This document shows, in pieces, positions 40,911 through 53,139 of a stretch of 64,000 nt of DNA. This stretch comes from Roridomyces roridus. Lineage: Eukaryota > Basidiomycota > Agaricomycetes > Agaricales > Mycenaceae. Numbering within the stretch: position 1 is the stretch's first letter; each line of letters starts with the position of its first letter. The translations under genes and the position numbers were made by a program. Under the pieces are notes generated by a model. The model searched no databases. It was given only the letters and a program-made list of their open reading frames with translations, and was not told the DNA's origin. Where the stretch lies: positions 1,116,001 through 1,180,000 of the forward strand of contig JARKIF010000017.1 of assembly GCA_029378245.1 (NCBI GenBank), given 5' to 3'.

Positions 40911-42961
40911 ATGGATCTCTTCATCCTCCTCCTCCTCGCTCCCTTCGCCACCGCATACATCTGGCCCTCCCCACAACTCGATGCGCTCGAATCCCTGCGC
41001 TTCGACCAACTAGGCTTCAACGGCCATTTCTTCTTCGACTTCCTCGACCCGTGTACGTTCGCGGCGGACGAGGTGCCCGCCGGCCGCTCTATTGCTGCGG
41101 ATTGGATCCGCACGGCGTACCATGATATGGCTACGTTCAATGTTACGTCTGGCACTGGAGGCATGGATGCGTCGATCAGGTTTGCGGATGAACAGGCCCG
41201 GCCTGAGGTATGTGTGTTTTTGTCACCGATCTAGTCTCTGCTGATAAGTCTCGAGAATGTCGGCGATGCGTTTAGCAACACTGTCGCGCAGCTGGGGGGG
41301 ACTCCCGATCGTTATGTTTCCAGTACGTGCCTTCACCGTCCTTGGGAATCAACTCATCTTCGTTCCAGTGGCAGATGTACTTGCGAATGCTGCGATATCA
41401 GCCATGGAGAATTGGTACTACTGACGTCCCTTCGGAATAGGTGTCATCTGCTAACATCTCCCCAGCGGTGGTCCTGAAATCCCCTTCCGCGGCGGTCGGC
41501 TCGACGCAGGAGAAGCCAATGCACCCGGCGTTCCGCAACCGCAAGACGATTTAGATGCGACTGTGGCTTCTTTTGCCCGACAGGGATTCACGCAGACAGA
41601 AATGATCGGGCTCGTCGCATGCGGGTGAGTGGCTCTATCCTCACATTATCGATTATTCATCGCGAGTCAGACACACCTTTGGAGGCGTTCAGCACGAGTT
41701 TTTCCCGACAATTGTACCAGCCGATGCAAACGGTAGCGATGTCGTCTCGCACTTTGATACGACCTTCGTAACCTTCGACAATAAAATGCAAGTACAGAAA
41801 TGACGTCTCAATATTCCGCTAATGCATGCTTTCAGCGCCACGGAGTACATCTCTGGAACGACTCTGAACCCACTCGTCGTCGGCTTCAACGACAGGACCA
41901 ACTCGGACAAACGGATATTCGGGAGCGACGGAAATGCCACCATGTCTTCGTACGTCCTCCTCTCTATGGCACCAGCTCCTCCTCATGGCATGTATGTACG
42001 CAGATTCGCCGCATCGCCCGCCCTCTACGCCTCCACGTGCTCGGATCTCATCGCGCGTATGGTGGACACCGTTCCGCTGGGAGTGAACCTCACCGAGGTG
42101 ATCACACCTCTCGCTATCAAACCCACCAACCTCGCTCTCACCTTGGACGGCGATGTGTTGACGTTTTCCGGGCAAGTTCGGGTAAGCTCTCCAGCCCTTC
42201 TTTCTGTCCCTCGCATCATTACCGACTGCTTAGATTTGGAACCGCACCCAATCCGACGCCACCTCAGGCACAGTCATCATGCTTCTAGACGACCACGAAG
42301 GCGGGTCGACGAACGTCACTCTCCAATTCGCGGGTTCCGGCAGTGCAACTGCGGGTCGATACACTACGGCGTGGTACACCTTCGGACCTATCCAGCTCGA
42401 CGCAGTCAAGGGGCTGGCATCGCTGCGATTTCTCGTCGACGGGGTGTTGGATGATCAGAATGGTGCTGGGTACAAAGTTCAGGATAACGTTGTGTTTTCG
42501 GCGTCTTCGTGCGCGGTTTCGACGAATCCGGTTGCGTGGCGGTTGGATGTCGGGGTGGGTGTCTTCCTACGTGGGCGCTGGAAGTTGACTAACGAACACA
42601 GATCCGCACCTCGCTGAACGCAACACACGTATTCCTGGAAACAGCCGTACAAGATTCCGTCCAGCGATGGTCCGTCCTCGAAACAGACCTTTCTCCGCCC
42701 GCTTCACCACCTATTACGATCAACCCAGCGTATACGGCGTGGAGTATCGTGCTGGATGACATTGTCGATGAATTTGAGGCGATTGATGCTGTGGTGGAGA
42801 GTAGCGATGGGGAGAGGTTCTCGACTGAGACGACGGGTGGGACGCCTGCGTTTGGGAGGTTGCCGATGTGTGTGACTCAGCGGTGTCATCTTACGCGTAC
42901 AGGCTTTTCCGGGCATAATGTACATGACCTGGCATCGCTGAAATCCTGTGAAGAATGTTGA
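40911..42961 (+). CDS. Secreted fungal haem peroxidase (plant-peroxidase superfamily)
   Basis: A signal peptide (MDLFILLLLAPFATA) is followed by a plant-type peroxidase fold split by about seven short introns. The distal site reads WIRTAYHDMATFNV, with the catalytic Arg and His, then GTGGMDASIRF. Next come ADVLANAAISAMENCGGPEIPFRGGRLDA and PGVPQPQDDL. The proximal site is GLVACGHTFGG with the haem-ligand His. The C-terminal 250 residues form a second, beta-rich region (LALTLDGDVLTFSGQVR, NVTLQFAGSGSATAGRYT) outside the peroxidase domain. This matches fungal hybrid-type peroxidases rather than ligninolytic class II enzymes, since I see no manganese- or lignin-oxidation signature. It probably uses hydrogen peroxide to oxidise small phenolics outside the cell. 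Several exon borders are approximate. Confidence 0.8.
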
Positions 42962-43186
42962 TTCCTTGAAAGCATGCCGACGGCAGTCCAACTTCAAAGA
43001 AAAAGAAGACGCTGGCGATCGAGTGCCTCCGCCGCTTGGAGCCGGATCTGAAGTTATCCTAGTGGGCCCTCTCGGAACGAACTGGCTTTGCGGAGCTCGC
43101 TACCAACAGCTCTCCACATCAGAGATACATTACAACAAGTTAAAGCGATACAGAAGTGAAAGGATACATTGGTATAAATTCTGGTA

Positions 43187-45293
43187 TCATCGATTGGTCC
43201 GTCCATAGGCAAAGAAAGCCATTGTCAAAACACAAACCAAAAGCGACCATACAAAGCCCCCAATCCACACTCGCCCAGCGGCATCTCTCAGATCTGAGGA
43301 TGCCTTGAACACCGCCGTCCAACCCCGATCCCCAAACTGGAAGGCATCAGTCTGACACCAACACGTCTGAAACGTGCCAATATCCTCCATAACAGTGGAC
43401 GCGACGATCCACAGCGCGTTGCACATCGCCAGACCCTTGCCCATCAACCGCGTCAGGACAGCCAACGCGCCCAGCATCCCCGTGCCGGTGCGAACCTGCG
43501 GATTCCGTTCCAGCCGCTGCATCAGCGTATGAGAAATGAGATGTGCGAGGACGAGGAGAAGCCAGGAGAGGGTAGCTGCAATGCCAAAGATGAGATAGCT
43601 GCCAGAACGACAGCCGATACCGACGAATGGCGTCGAATAGGCGACGTAGATGGCCGCTCCAGTAGTGCCCCATTGCAAGAACAAGGCGAAGAGCGCGGCA
43701 CCGATCATATGCTGAATCGCGGTGGTGGGGACGTCATTCCACGCTGCGAACGCCGTGAGATCCTGTTGAGGCTCAAAGCCGCATATAAGGGCGGCTTCTT
43801 CGCTCGTCATCGGGATGGGCTGGTCGTCTCGAAACTTGCGAACCGCTGTAGCGAAGCCGCTGCGCACATGCTCTGTGAACGAGAACCACGTGAAGATGCG
43901 CGCATAGTTGAAGATTGGACCCTCCCTCCGCTCATCGCCTCGGACGTCAATGCCCATCCACGTATGCCGGCGAATTGTCGGTTCAGCTTCTGGAAGTAAT
44001 GGGGCCGTACTGTGATCTTGGTCGTTTGCTTGTTGGGAGGGGAGTGGCTGTTCACTGGGAGTGGGAGAGAGCTGACTGGTCGACGCCTGGTTATCAGCGG
44101 ACGAGAGCTGGGAAGTGGACGCTCCATCGTTGATGAAAGTGGACAGCGGAATATCGAGACCGCCGTCAGTCGGACCCTGAACGTTAATTTGAGGAGGTCG
44201 TGGTCGACGACGCGATAGAGGAAAGTGCAAGTCCGCAGTGGCGCACAGGCCTCGCTGATATTCAAAGTTGACGCGCCCGCTGATGTCGTGCGCGGGAATG
44301 ATCTTGTTGTCGGTCATGGCCTCCTTGATACACCCGGCCTTGTATTGAGATCCGACACGGACATACCCGTAGACAACGGGGAACCTAGAAGAATGTGAGC
44401 AGCGCCTCGAGAACAGAATGGCCAAGACGCACATCCAACTCCACACCATACTTGACGCAAACTGGAGTCCGACGTCGGGACTGCCGAGTGAGTCATGGAC
44501 AGCTGCAATGAACGAGACAAGATAAGCCAACGCCGCCATGACAACTAGACGCATCTGGTCAGTAGAATTAAAAGGCGGTATACGCGCGTACCTTGTGCGA
44601 GAAACGAATACGTGAACCCGCGTCGGGTATTCTTGAGGTCCTTCCAAGCAATCTTCCAGAAATTCTTCCGGTGCGGCTCATCAATGACGATCAGACTAGC
44701 GAGTTCGCCCTCTCGTTGGTTGGCGCGCATAGGACACTGCTGGACTTCCATGAGGATAAACTGAGCCGCCTCGATGCGCTCGACCATGTAGTGATACTCC
44801 GGATGCGTATCGTTCATCGCCTTGTCTTTGATTGCTTGAAATTTACGGTAGGTGTACCAACGATTGAAGGCGGTGAGGGCGAGCGAATAGGCGGCCAGCG
44901 CGGGGCTCCCGAGGGCCAACAAACCGCTCAGGATGTTCATCCAACCCCGCGCTTCAAAGGGCAGTTGGGCGACAAGGGCGAGCCAAGGTAGCAGCCAGGT
45001 GGTAATGGTTATCGCAGAGGCCGTAAAGTCCACACTCTGCAACGAATCAGAACGGATACATTGATACACACGAATAGTAGGCGCACCTGTCTGAGCATCC
45101 CACTCCCGCAATTGTCCCGACACGCAACGGCGGTGATGCCCCAAACTTCAGTGGGGAGGGTGCCGTTCGCAGGACACGTAGGTGCAATGAGATTGCCAGT
45201 GATATCGACGAGCCCAGAGGAAGAACAATTGAATTTGGCGGCGCAGGCATCCTGCCAGCTGGGCACGTAGTGGGTGGTGAGGGAGTTGCCCAT
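43187..45293 (-). CDS. Polytopic membrane protein, unknown function
   Basis: Three to four exons. The first (MGNSLTTHYVPSWQDACAAKF) has several Cys (CPANGTLP, CRDNCGSGML) and looks extracytoplasmic. Membrane spans follow: ITITTWLLPWLALVAQL, ILSGLLALGSPALAAYSLAL, VVMAALAYLVSFIAAVH, MIGAALFALFLQW, YLIFGIAATLSWLLLVLAHL, and a last span GGFVWSLLVCVLTMAFFAYG just before the stop. A Ser/Gln/Pro-rich loop of about 90 residues lies in the middle. This resembles a widespread basidiomycete family of hypothetical membrane proteins; I cannot assign a transport or enzymatic role. Confidence 0.72.
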
Positions 45294-45609
45294 CTGTGGG
45301 AGGGGAGTGATTGAGCATGGTCGAGTTTTAAGGGACGAAACGAGTCATCATTCACCTTGGCGCACATAGCCGCCACATGGCAGCATTATTTGACAGGTGA
45401 TAGGCGTCGACCCTGCAGAGCGCAATTCAATGGCGAGGCAGTGCTCCCTTATCCGACGCAGCGCAGGAGCGCATGGACGGGGGGAGGTTGTCCAGTCATA
45501 AAGTGACTAGGGGAGATGAAATCCCACACGCCACAGGGGCGGCCGTCACTGGCGCCAATCGACAAGGGCGACCTATCGCAGCCAGCGTCGACAACGGGAC
45601 TGCGATGAA
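45294..45609. other. Intergenic (divergent promoter region)
   Basis: Between a minus-strand and a plus-strand gene. No further feature is seen. Confidence 0.3.
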
Positions 45610-46900
45610 ATGAAATCTGTGGGGGCAGTGCCATCGCTGACAGCCTACATAAACCTCTATGCGATTCGGTGTTCTGCCGAGGTGACTCGGGATGATGAGG
45701 GCGGAGGACAAGATGTCACCAGTCACATCGTGGTCACATCACTCCATTATCACAGCAAACAGCCCCACACAACGCTTTTTCTCTCCACCCCATGGTGCTC
45801 CCGCAGGAGCATCGTCGGTGACCTGGACGGGGACGAGAGCAGTCTCAAATCAACTTGCCTTGGTGCCCGTGCCTTTGTCGGGCGATCGCAGACCAATCTC
45901 TTCCGAGAAATCGAGATTCTTCATCCCGCTGAGGGCAACGCTGCGTGCCCCAGGCTTCTCAAGCTGCTGGAGTCATCCCCGCATCTGGCAGTTTTGATTG
46001 AAGAATTGCGGATCATCCTCGGCGTGACCAATCCGGAGCTCAGACGGAGTCTCGCACTCAGCGGGGCCGTCACTCCCTCAGCCTGGATCCGGGCTGATCG
46101 TACCCTCCAACGCATTTTACCTGGGCTCAGTCTCAAGCGGATCTCTATAATTGAACCGTTCGGCGCCCGACAGAAGGGTCTGGACTGGAACAATTTCCAC
46201 CAGCCTCTAAAATCTGCGCTGGCCAGTGTCTTTTCCTCGCCGGCGTTGGAGTCTGTGACGCTCCGGGGATTTGTGATCAACTCCCCCGTCGAGTTTCTAT
46301 CCATCTTCAGCGAGGCAGCCTCCTTGAAAGCCTTGGCGATATCGGGGGTCTACTTTGAGCCGCCATTCCAGAAACACGGTACTTGGCCAAACACCCAGCT
46401 ATGGCGCCCAAGTCTACCTCCCTTTATGTGTCGCACATTCACGGAGGGCCGTTATGCTCCCATTTCTGGACAAATCCTCGGATAGATTCATCCCGCATCA
46501 CGTCTCTCGCAATGGCTTGGGCCCCATCACGGCGCACGAGCGATAGGGAGACCAAGATGGTGAACGTCTCCAATCGAATCCAACACTTCCGGATATATTG
46601 TCCCAAAAGCCAGTCACCTTCTTCACCTTCCACACTCGCCAAATTGATATTCTGGCCTTGAATTTCATGAACGCTTTCACTCCCACTCTACGTTCGATCC
46701 ATATCTGCGCGAGGGTAATTCACCAAACCTTGCTCGATATCTTCAGACTGTGTCCACTGGATGCATGTCTGCTTGAGACGATCACTTTGGATGGATGCTT
46801 GAAGCCATTTCCAACGCTGACGTACCCACCGATGGACGCGACAATAGAGTCGGCGCTGTCGCATCTGCCCTCCTTGAGAACAATCGAAGTTCGAGTGTAA
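45610..46900 (+). pseudogene. F-box/leucine-rich-type gene, frame-disrupted
   Basis: The body reads like agaricomycete F-box proteins: IVGDLDGDESSLKSTCLGARAFVGRSQ, NLFREIEIL, PHLAVLIEELRIIL, ILPGLSLKRISI, SPALESVTLRGFVIN, ASLKALAISGVYF. After a frame change it continues with FRIYCPKSQ, ILALNFMNAFTPTLRSI and CLLETITLDGC ... LPSLRTIEVRV. The expected start MVLPQE occurs at about 45790 but is out of frame with IVGDLDG, as if a few bases were lost. A second frame break lies at about 46380-46540. F-box proteins recruit substrates to SCF ubiquitin ligases; this copy is probably dead. Unrecognised introns could explain one of the breaks. Confidence 0.5.
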
Positions 46901-47646
46901 GGGATCCCTTAGTCAGCGTTCTCGCATTGGTCGGCCACAGTTTCGTCCTTGTTATCTTTGCTGGAGAGTCGGGGGATTTTGCGATTGACGGAAAGTTTGG
47001 GTGCATCTGTTCCTTTCCTCTGCTTCGTATCCCAGCTGAAGTGCTTTTTCAGACGAGTCTTATATAACAGATTGGGATTAACGTCATGTATTACCGTCCC
47101 AATTCCAAATCAACTCCGAGCGCGGAACGAAATGTCCATCTCTCCGTATACAGAATGCAGGGACGCCGACGCCGACGCCTCGTCGACCGTCTTCGATTCA
47201 CCAGCGGCTCCTCGGGCTTGACAAGAAACGTGGTGAACAATTAGTGGACTTGTCAGGTTTCGTTCTCTTTCGCGTATGGTTGAACGAATGTCTGTGGGAA
47301 TCGAATCATGTGTAGTGGTCCTGAATACGGCAGTGCACACTGCAGATTGACTTCCGGACAACTTTGAGGTGCCATGGGACGAGCCTGAGTTTCTGGATGG
47401 TTGAAACATCCATCCGTGCGGCTAGCTCGAAGATCTCCCTCTCCGCGTCTAATGGTAGATGGCATGAAAAGAAAACTCAAGGTCGATCCGATCACTGCAT
47501 CACAAACGATCACGAGGTGCATCCCTCAGAACGCGTCGCGTCGCGGTGTGCATTCAACATTGTGATACTCGAGTGGAACACAGATAGTATTAGTCTACGG
47601 AGTGATATATAAGATATGTTGATGACAGGTGTGAAGAAATGAATTT
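46901..47646. other. Intergenic, possible 3' remnant of the F-box gene
   Basis: A short frame around 47008-47060 (FPLLRIPAEVLFQTSLI) may be the eroded end of the F-box gene. No other feature is seen. Confidence 0.3.
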
Positions 47647-47659
47647 TTAATGAGTGAAC

Positions 47660-48655
47660 TCAGGCCTCAGCCGACGTGGTATTAACCGCAATAAGCTGCC
47701 CGTCCTCTGTTGTGACATACAACGTCGCCTCCTGCGCCGGACTCCCCCGCCCAAACTCAGCCGACGTAGGCTCCATAAAGACCGACGGCTCAATGAGACT
47801 CCCTGCCACGATCTCCGTCTGGAAACTCCCATCCGTCTCCGGGGTCAGCAGAGTCACCGCTCCGGTATGCGTGGCAACCCAGATCCGGCCCTGCGCATCG
47901 AAAGTGAAGTCATCATATTCGTGATCATCTCCCGCGGGCTGCACCGTGCTCACAACCAGCGCGTTCCCTGCGCGGCCAATGGTGTTACACTTACCACTGG
48001 CGCCGGTGAGATTCAGCGGCATGCGCAAGAAGGTGGTTTGTTGTGAATTGGAGTAGTAGAGCATCCCCTCATCGTTCATGTGAAGCCCGTTGATCCCGAG
48101 TGCAGGGGCGGGCGCGCCGGGAGCCATCGACACGTCCACCACCGCGAGTTGCGCCTCCCCCGTAGCCATGTTAATCTGCCAGACAGCACCGACGTCAGGG
48201 TCGGCGGCGAGTATCAGGTTGGGGCTTCCCGGGACCGTGGAGACGCCATCGAGGATCGTGGTGTTCGCTACGACCGCGATTTGGCGGACAAGCGGGATCC
48301 CGGAGGTCAGGTCGACGCTCCAGACTGTGACCGAGCCTGGGGCTGCGCGCCGAAGGGTCAAGTTCATGGAGGAGGAGATGAGGGCGAAGACCTCGGGCTG
48401 GCCTTCAACGATGCCGGTGAGGCAGTTGGCCCCGGGCAACGTGATGACATTGGTCAGCGATGGGTTGGTCGCGGTGGGGTCGAGCGTGTAGAGCGTGGAC
48501 GAGGTGACGGAGGTGATGAGCAGGTTTCCGGAGGAGCGAACAGCGATGTTCTCGAGGGATGGATCTGAGAGGTCTTGGTAAATGACTCGGGTGGGATATT
48601 CAGCCGCGAACGCGGAGAGGGCGAGGAGGCACGAGACAAACAGGGAAGCGATCAT
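47660..48655 (-). CDS. Secreted SMP-30/gluconolactonase-like beta-propeller protein
   Basis: An intronless frame of 331 codons. A clear signal peptide (MIASLFVSCLLALSAFA) is followed by repeated blade-like units: ENIAVRSSGNLLITSVTSSTLYTLDP, NLILAADPDVGAVWQIN, GINGLHMNDEGMLYYSNS, FTFDAQGRIWVATHTGAVTLL and EATLYVTTEDGQLIAV. These strand-turn-strand units, with Asp/Asn-Gly turns, are typical of six-bladed propellers of the SMP-30/gluconolactonase/lactonohydrolase type found in fungal secretomes. Metal-site residues cannot be assigned with certainty, so catalytic activity is unproven. The neighbours offer no pathway clue. Confidence 0.75.
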   Translation of the reverse strand: MIASLFVSCLLALSAFAAEYPTRVIYQDLSDPSLENIAVRSSGNLLITSVTSSTLYTLDPTATNPSLTNVITLPGANCLTGIVEGQPEVFALISSSMNLTLRRAAPGSVTVWSVDLTSGIPLVRQIAVVANTTILDGVSTVPGSPNLILAADPDVGAVWQINMATGEAQLAVVDVSMAPGAPAPALGINGLHMNDEGMLYYSNSQQTTFLRMPLNLTGASGKCNTIGRAGNALVVSTVQPAGDDHEYDDFTFDAQGRIWVATHTGAVTLLTPETDGSFQTEIVAGSLIEPSVFMEPTSAEFGRGSPAQEATLYVTTEDGQLIAVNTTSAEA

Positions 48656-48785
48656 CGTGACACAGGAAGGGAGGACAACTGACCGTGAACCACAACTGGT
48701 CTCCTCTTTAATATCCCTTCTTTACATAAGATCATGGTCCTCGATTCTTGCCCTCTGTTTCGACTTTGTTTGGTTGTAAGCTCCT

Positions 48786-51700
48786 CAGACTTGTCATATT
48801 GGCGTGCCAAATTGGCTTGCGCCCCTTAGCGGAGTTTGAAATTGGCTTGGCGGGCGGGGGCGGGGGCGGGTGTGGCTTGGGCGTGGCTTGTGCCTGCTAA
48901 CCAACCGAATCCTATGTATGTCCTCTCCTCCTGCCTCCCCATTGCCACCAGCACCTCACGTTGCCATCACCATCACCATCACCGTCGACTAACTCACGTG
49001 GCCGAATTCGTTCGGCCCATGCTGGACACTCCATGCGACGGACTTCGCATTTTTGACCACGTTACACCTCCCTTCAGCTGAGTGCTACTTGGCCAAATCC
49101 CCGATACTTGAGCATTTCCTGATGCGCATATGTTCAACGTTCAAGTTCAGTAACGCGCCTGAATTCGGGCGTGGCCGTGGGGGAGCTTGGGATTGGCCTG
49201 TGCTCTTTCAACATTAGAATTACTCACCGCCGACTCACCGGGCAAGTGTTTTGTAATTATCTCATCGACAGTAGTTACTATAGTACTTAGTTGCAATCAG
49301 GTTTCCGTTTCAACTTCGCCGAGCCGCCCGACGCAATCCCGAGAACCCACCGCATTATGATAGAAACATGGGGCAACAACTGGTCGTAGTGGCACATGTC
49401 ATTCCTTTGGCCAGCGTGGGCGTGGACGTGCGAGTCTTGCTGCGCTCATCGTGTACATCAACCGTAGTGCGGCACGCTGGAGATTTGTGCTCAGAATATC
49501 GTCTTCTGTTTTTCAAGGCAGAGCCAACATAGCCAATCGAACTCCGCCCGCTCCGGGCTGGCTGTTTCCTCCGAGTCGGCGTTCGCCGTTCAATTTGCGT
49601 GCAAACAAGTACGAGCTTGAAGCCACTTTAATCAGCAGAAGGGCCATGTTATGAGTCGTGTAGATTGTTTCCGGAAGCCACACTTGCATACGATACGCAA
49701 CTTTGACTGAAATCGGCCTCCCCGCCCATTTGATGGCAGGCGACAAATTGGCTTGTGATCGAACCTGGCCTGTTCAACTTTGCACATTGTGCAACACAAT
49801 TCAAGCTGATTTTTGTCCCAAAATCTCTGAGGGGGTATTTAAGCTCACAATGGGTCAACAACATCCAGGTTATCCCAACAGTTCGTCGAAATTTGGCCAC
49901 AAGCCAGTCCACGCCCATTTTGATGGCATCAGGCAAATTGGCTTGTGTGCGGTGAATCACAAAAACACCATTTCACTGGGCATTTCGGGTCCTGGGAGAC
50001 ACTGACAGACACCTATGAGCTCTCTGGGATAAATCTCGACAAAGTTGACACCATTTTTGAGTCAAAAATCCGCTTTCTGCCACAGTTACCTGTCTCGGTC
50101 GCCCCGATGAGCAAGGTCAGCAGTCTTGACGGGCCAAATAAGCTCTGGGGCATCTCCCATAGGCCCAGTGAGTACACCGAATGAATTGTTGCGGCATTTC
50201 CATGTTCAAATGTGTCGTTGCTTGACAGGCAGAGTCAATTCAACCAATGTGAGTGTATTCTGGTCGCTATTAGGCATTTCATAGAATAATCAAGACGTTG
50301 AAACGGTGCACTAGGGTGCGGCCGTGAAATAGAAACTCTGAGTAGTATCGAATGTAGTGAGATAACTCAACCACAAACTCAACCACTAATCAATCTAAAT
50401 CTCAACCAATCCAATGCTCGTGTGTGTGTGTTCGGGGTAGTAGGACAGGCGTCTCGTCCTTCAAAACCTCGGTACAACGTCAAAGGTAACTCTCGGGGGT
50501 TCAAGCTCGTCGTGTCCGAACGCGCAGTCTCAAGCTAACTAGCCGGGGCTCAGTCAAACTCTGGTCTCTAGGTTGTGTTCTGAGCAATTTATTGTCCGCA
50601 CTGGTCTCACAGATTGGAGGGGTAAAATCTACTACTGTACATGCTGTTTTGCTATGGCTTTTATACATTTTGCGGACTGAAGAATATATATGGTATCTGT
50701 GATGCCAAGGCCTCGTCTGGCCAATGGCATAGCTCTCATTCCTCTTTCTGATCAGTTCGTCAGGATTGCGTGCTTGATGCCTCAGTCAGCCGTCGATCCT
50801 CACGTGCTGCCGGAAGTTCCAGAACGCTCCATCGGTTTATCTCTTTCCCTCTCAGACTGGCCGGAGGTTTCCTTCTGCCTTAGATGCCTGAACCAGTCTG
50901 CCGGGGGCTTGCTAGGCAGGTAATCAACCCGCCCGAGCCTCATCATCGATAATTGTGTCTCGGTTGGCTTTGGAGCCGGTGATGCCGGAAGTCGGCACTC
51001 GCGGCTTGTCAAACTTCTCTTTCTCAGTATCTCTGATATGTCTCCGGCAGACGTTTCCTGACGTCCGGCCCCTACGTGCGTGCCTGAATGGTTGGGTAAT
51101 GCAACATTCGTAATAGTCTGGTCTGATCTCCCCGGGTTCAACTCCCGGTGAGTACGGTTCGAGTATTGTCTCTGTTGGTAGGTGGGACGGGCAGTCCCTT
51201 CTGATCCTCTTGGTTACTCTCGGGCAGTAGTACACAGTCGTCAACTAATTCCCAAAGCCCTTGAGTTTAATACACTGCCCCGAGGCGGACATGTACCCTC
51301 AACATTGATGTTATGCCTCACTGTTCCCGGGACTTGCTTGTAAGCTGGAAACACGATATTTCGTAAATTCCCGGCGTGTAAAAGTACACTGCTTATCAAC
51401 GTGTCGGGTTGCAGGGACCCACATGCCTTCACTGAACCTCGCAAGCGAGCCGTCGGGTGAGATTTGAGCGACATGCGACGGTTATTACTTGACGTGGAAC
51501 ATGCTTTGGTACGTTGAAGGACGCTGCCGTCAGGAAAACACTACCATTAGCAAGGGGGTGGTCGGAGGATGGATATTCACCCCAAGGAACAAGCAGGATG
51601 GCCTTGAGGAACGTGCAATACACGCAAGCCGAGTTCAAAATTTGGCTTGGTAAGAGGCGACAAATTGGCTTGCCAAGCCAACAAATTGGCGTGCACGCCA

Positions 51701-51807
51701 ATCAGCCGGGCGGGGGCGGGTGATCACACCAAAATCCCCGCCCCCGCCCGATACAAGCCAGTTTGCGCGGGCGCAAGCCAATATGTCCCGCCAAAAAGTG
51801 AACTCTC
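48786..51807 (-). mobile_element. Mutator-like DNA element, right copy (inverted)
   Basis: It has the same termini as the element at 9670-11958, in opposite orientation: left end CAGACTTGTCATATTGGCG, right end CCGCCAAAAAGTGAACTCTC. A perfect 10-bp duplication GTAAGCTCCT flanks it (48776-48785 and 51808-51817). Sequence near 49700-49960 matches the reverse complement of 10910-11170 of the left copy, including the CACAAGCCAATTTGTC-like subterminal repeats. It is about 0.7 kb longer than the left copy, or 1.3 kb longer than the left copy without its nested insert. No transposase was found. Confidence 0.75.
51085..51162 (+). other. tRNA-like sequence inside the Mutator-like element
   Basis: T arm CCGGG-TTCAACT-CCCGG is perfect. 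An upstream CGTGCCT pairs loosely with GAGTACG, and an A-box-like GGTTGGGTAATG lies between. No anticodon arm can be fixed. It is probably a captured or decayed tRNA gene. Confidence 0.35.
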
Positions 51808-51817
51808 GTAAGCTCCT

Positions 51818-53139
51818 TTTGCTTTGCTCGCTAGACTGCGATTCAAATATTCACAGCATCCGTCACTCTCAGGCTTGCACCCTCGGCTCCCTGATTAATT
51901 CAATCGCTGCCAGTAAACTGGGTGAGCGCCCGCGGCCCCGCGCTGCTCCAAGCGATCCGCACCGTATGTAGCGTATGCGGTCCAGGAACGTTTGCATACT
52001 TACGATACGGATACGGTATTTGGCCTACTTCCACGGCATTTGCCTATATGCTTATTAGGTGTCCTGACGTGCCGATCGCTTGAGAGGAAAACTTAGGTTG
52101 CCGCAAGATCCGCGTGTTTCGGGTTGGATGTTGTTCGGTGCGGCAGTTCAAGCACAGTGAAATTTTACTCAGGCTGGTGGCATAACAACTCGAGCCTTCG
52201 CATCCGTTTGCTTCCAAGTGCCTTTTCCGCACGTATTCCATCGAAGGGCACTCCAGAAAGAGACCTTGAAATCACATCCGCGCTCATAATTGACACAGGA
52301 TAAAGATTGAGCACTACTTATTTATAAAACATACACATTTACTTGAATAATGCGGACGACACGGCACACGCAAGTAACAGACCACATAGGATAGTCCGGC
52401 GGGGTAATGAACGCCTACCGAGAGACGGGCGGCGCCGACAGTGCGCACATGGATAGTCACGGCACAGATTGAACGGTGTGCGTCATATTTAGACGACTGG
52501 GGTGGTACATAGTCTGCAGGAATGTCAAGGTCGCAAGTGTATGCAGCTCCGTGATCCTACGAGGGTCTCTAACAGTAGAGAGCGAGTGAGCCTACAAAAG
52601 AAAGAAGCAATTATCAGACTCGGGTAAGTTTACGAACTCAAAGCCAGGGCCGAGTCCCGATTACCTACATGATCTGCAACTCGAACAAGGCCTTCGGGTG
52701 TCCCGCTGGAATGAAGTAGTGTCTTGAAAAAACAAGCATCGATGACACACGAGACCCCAAAGGAGACCCCAGCTCAACCCCGGCAGAATTTGAGTGCATC
52801 CTGATCGATTATCGCCGGGTTTCGCAGGTTGATGAGGATGTGAGCATTGGGTCAAAAGTGTTACATGTCGAATCCCCCCAAGGCGAGTTTCGGGGGAAAA
52901 TCAAACACAAGACTTAGTCCACCGCCCCGAGTCGAACGGAAAACTGCCAGCGTTAGACGCGTCCGCATGCGAGCTCTTGAATGAACCTCGGAGTAAGGGC
53001 CAAGAATGAGGTACCTTCTCTAGTATTCGCCTCGAACCAGGGATGGTGAGTTGTGAATTTCAAAAAAAGCGGTAAACCATAGCGAAAAGCCTTCAATCCT
53101 AAACACAGTCAACTGGTTGTTCGTATCTCCACCTCATCA
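51818..53139. other. Intergenic with T-arm relics and a diverged repeat
   Basis: No protein gene. 52659-52850 resembles 60470-60620 (shared CGATTACCTA at the start, ACGAGAC then AAAGGAGA in the middle, and TTGAGTGC). Minus-strand T-arm-like sequences occur at about 52923-52945 (CCGTTCGACTCGG) and 53030-53048 (CCTGGTTCGAGGCG). Confidence 0.35.

Noticed and set aside
9670..51817. The 42-kb interval as one giant composite transposon bounded by the inverted elements
   Set aside because: Each end element has its own perfect 10-bp duplication, so they inserted separately. The outer flanks do not share a duplication.
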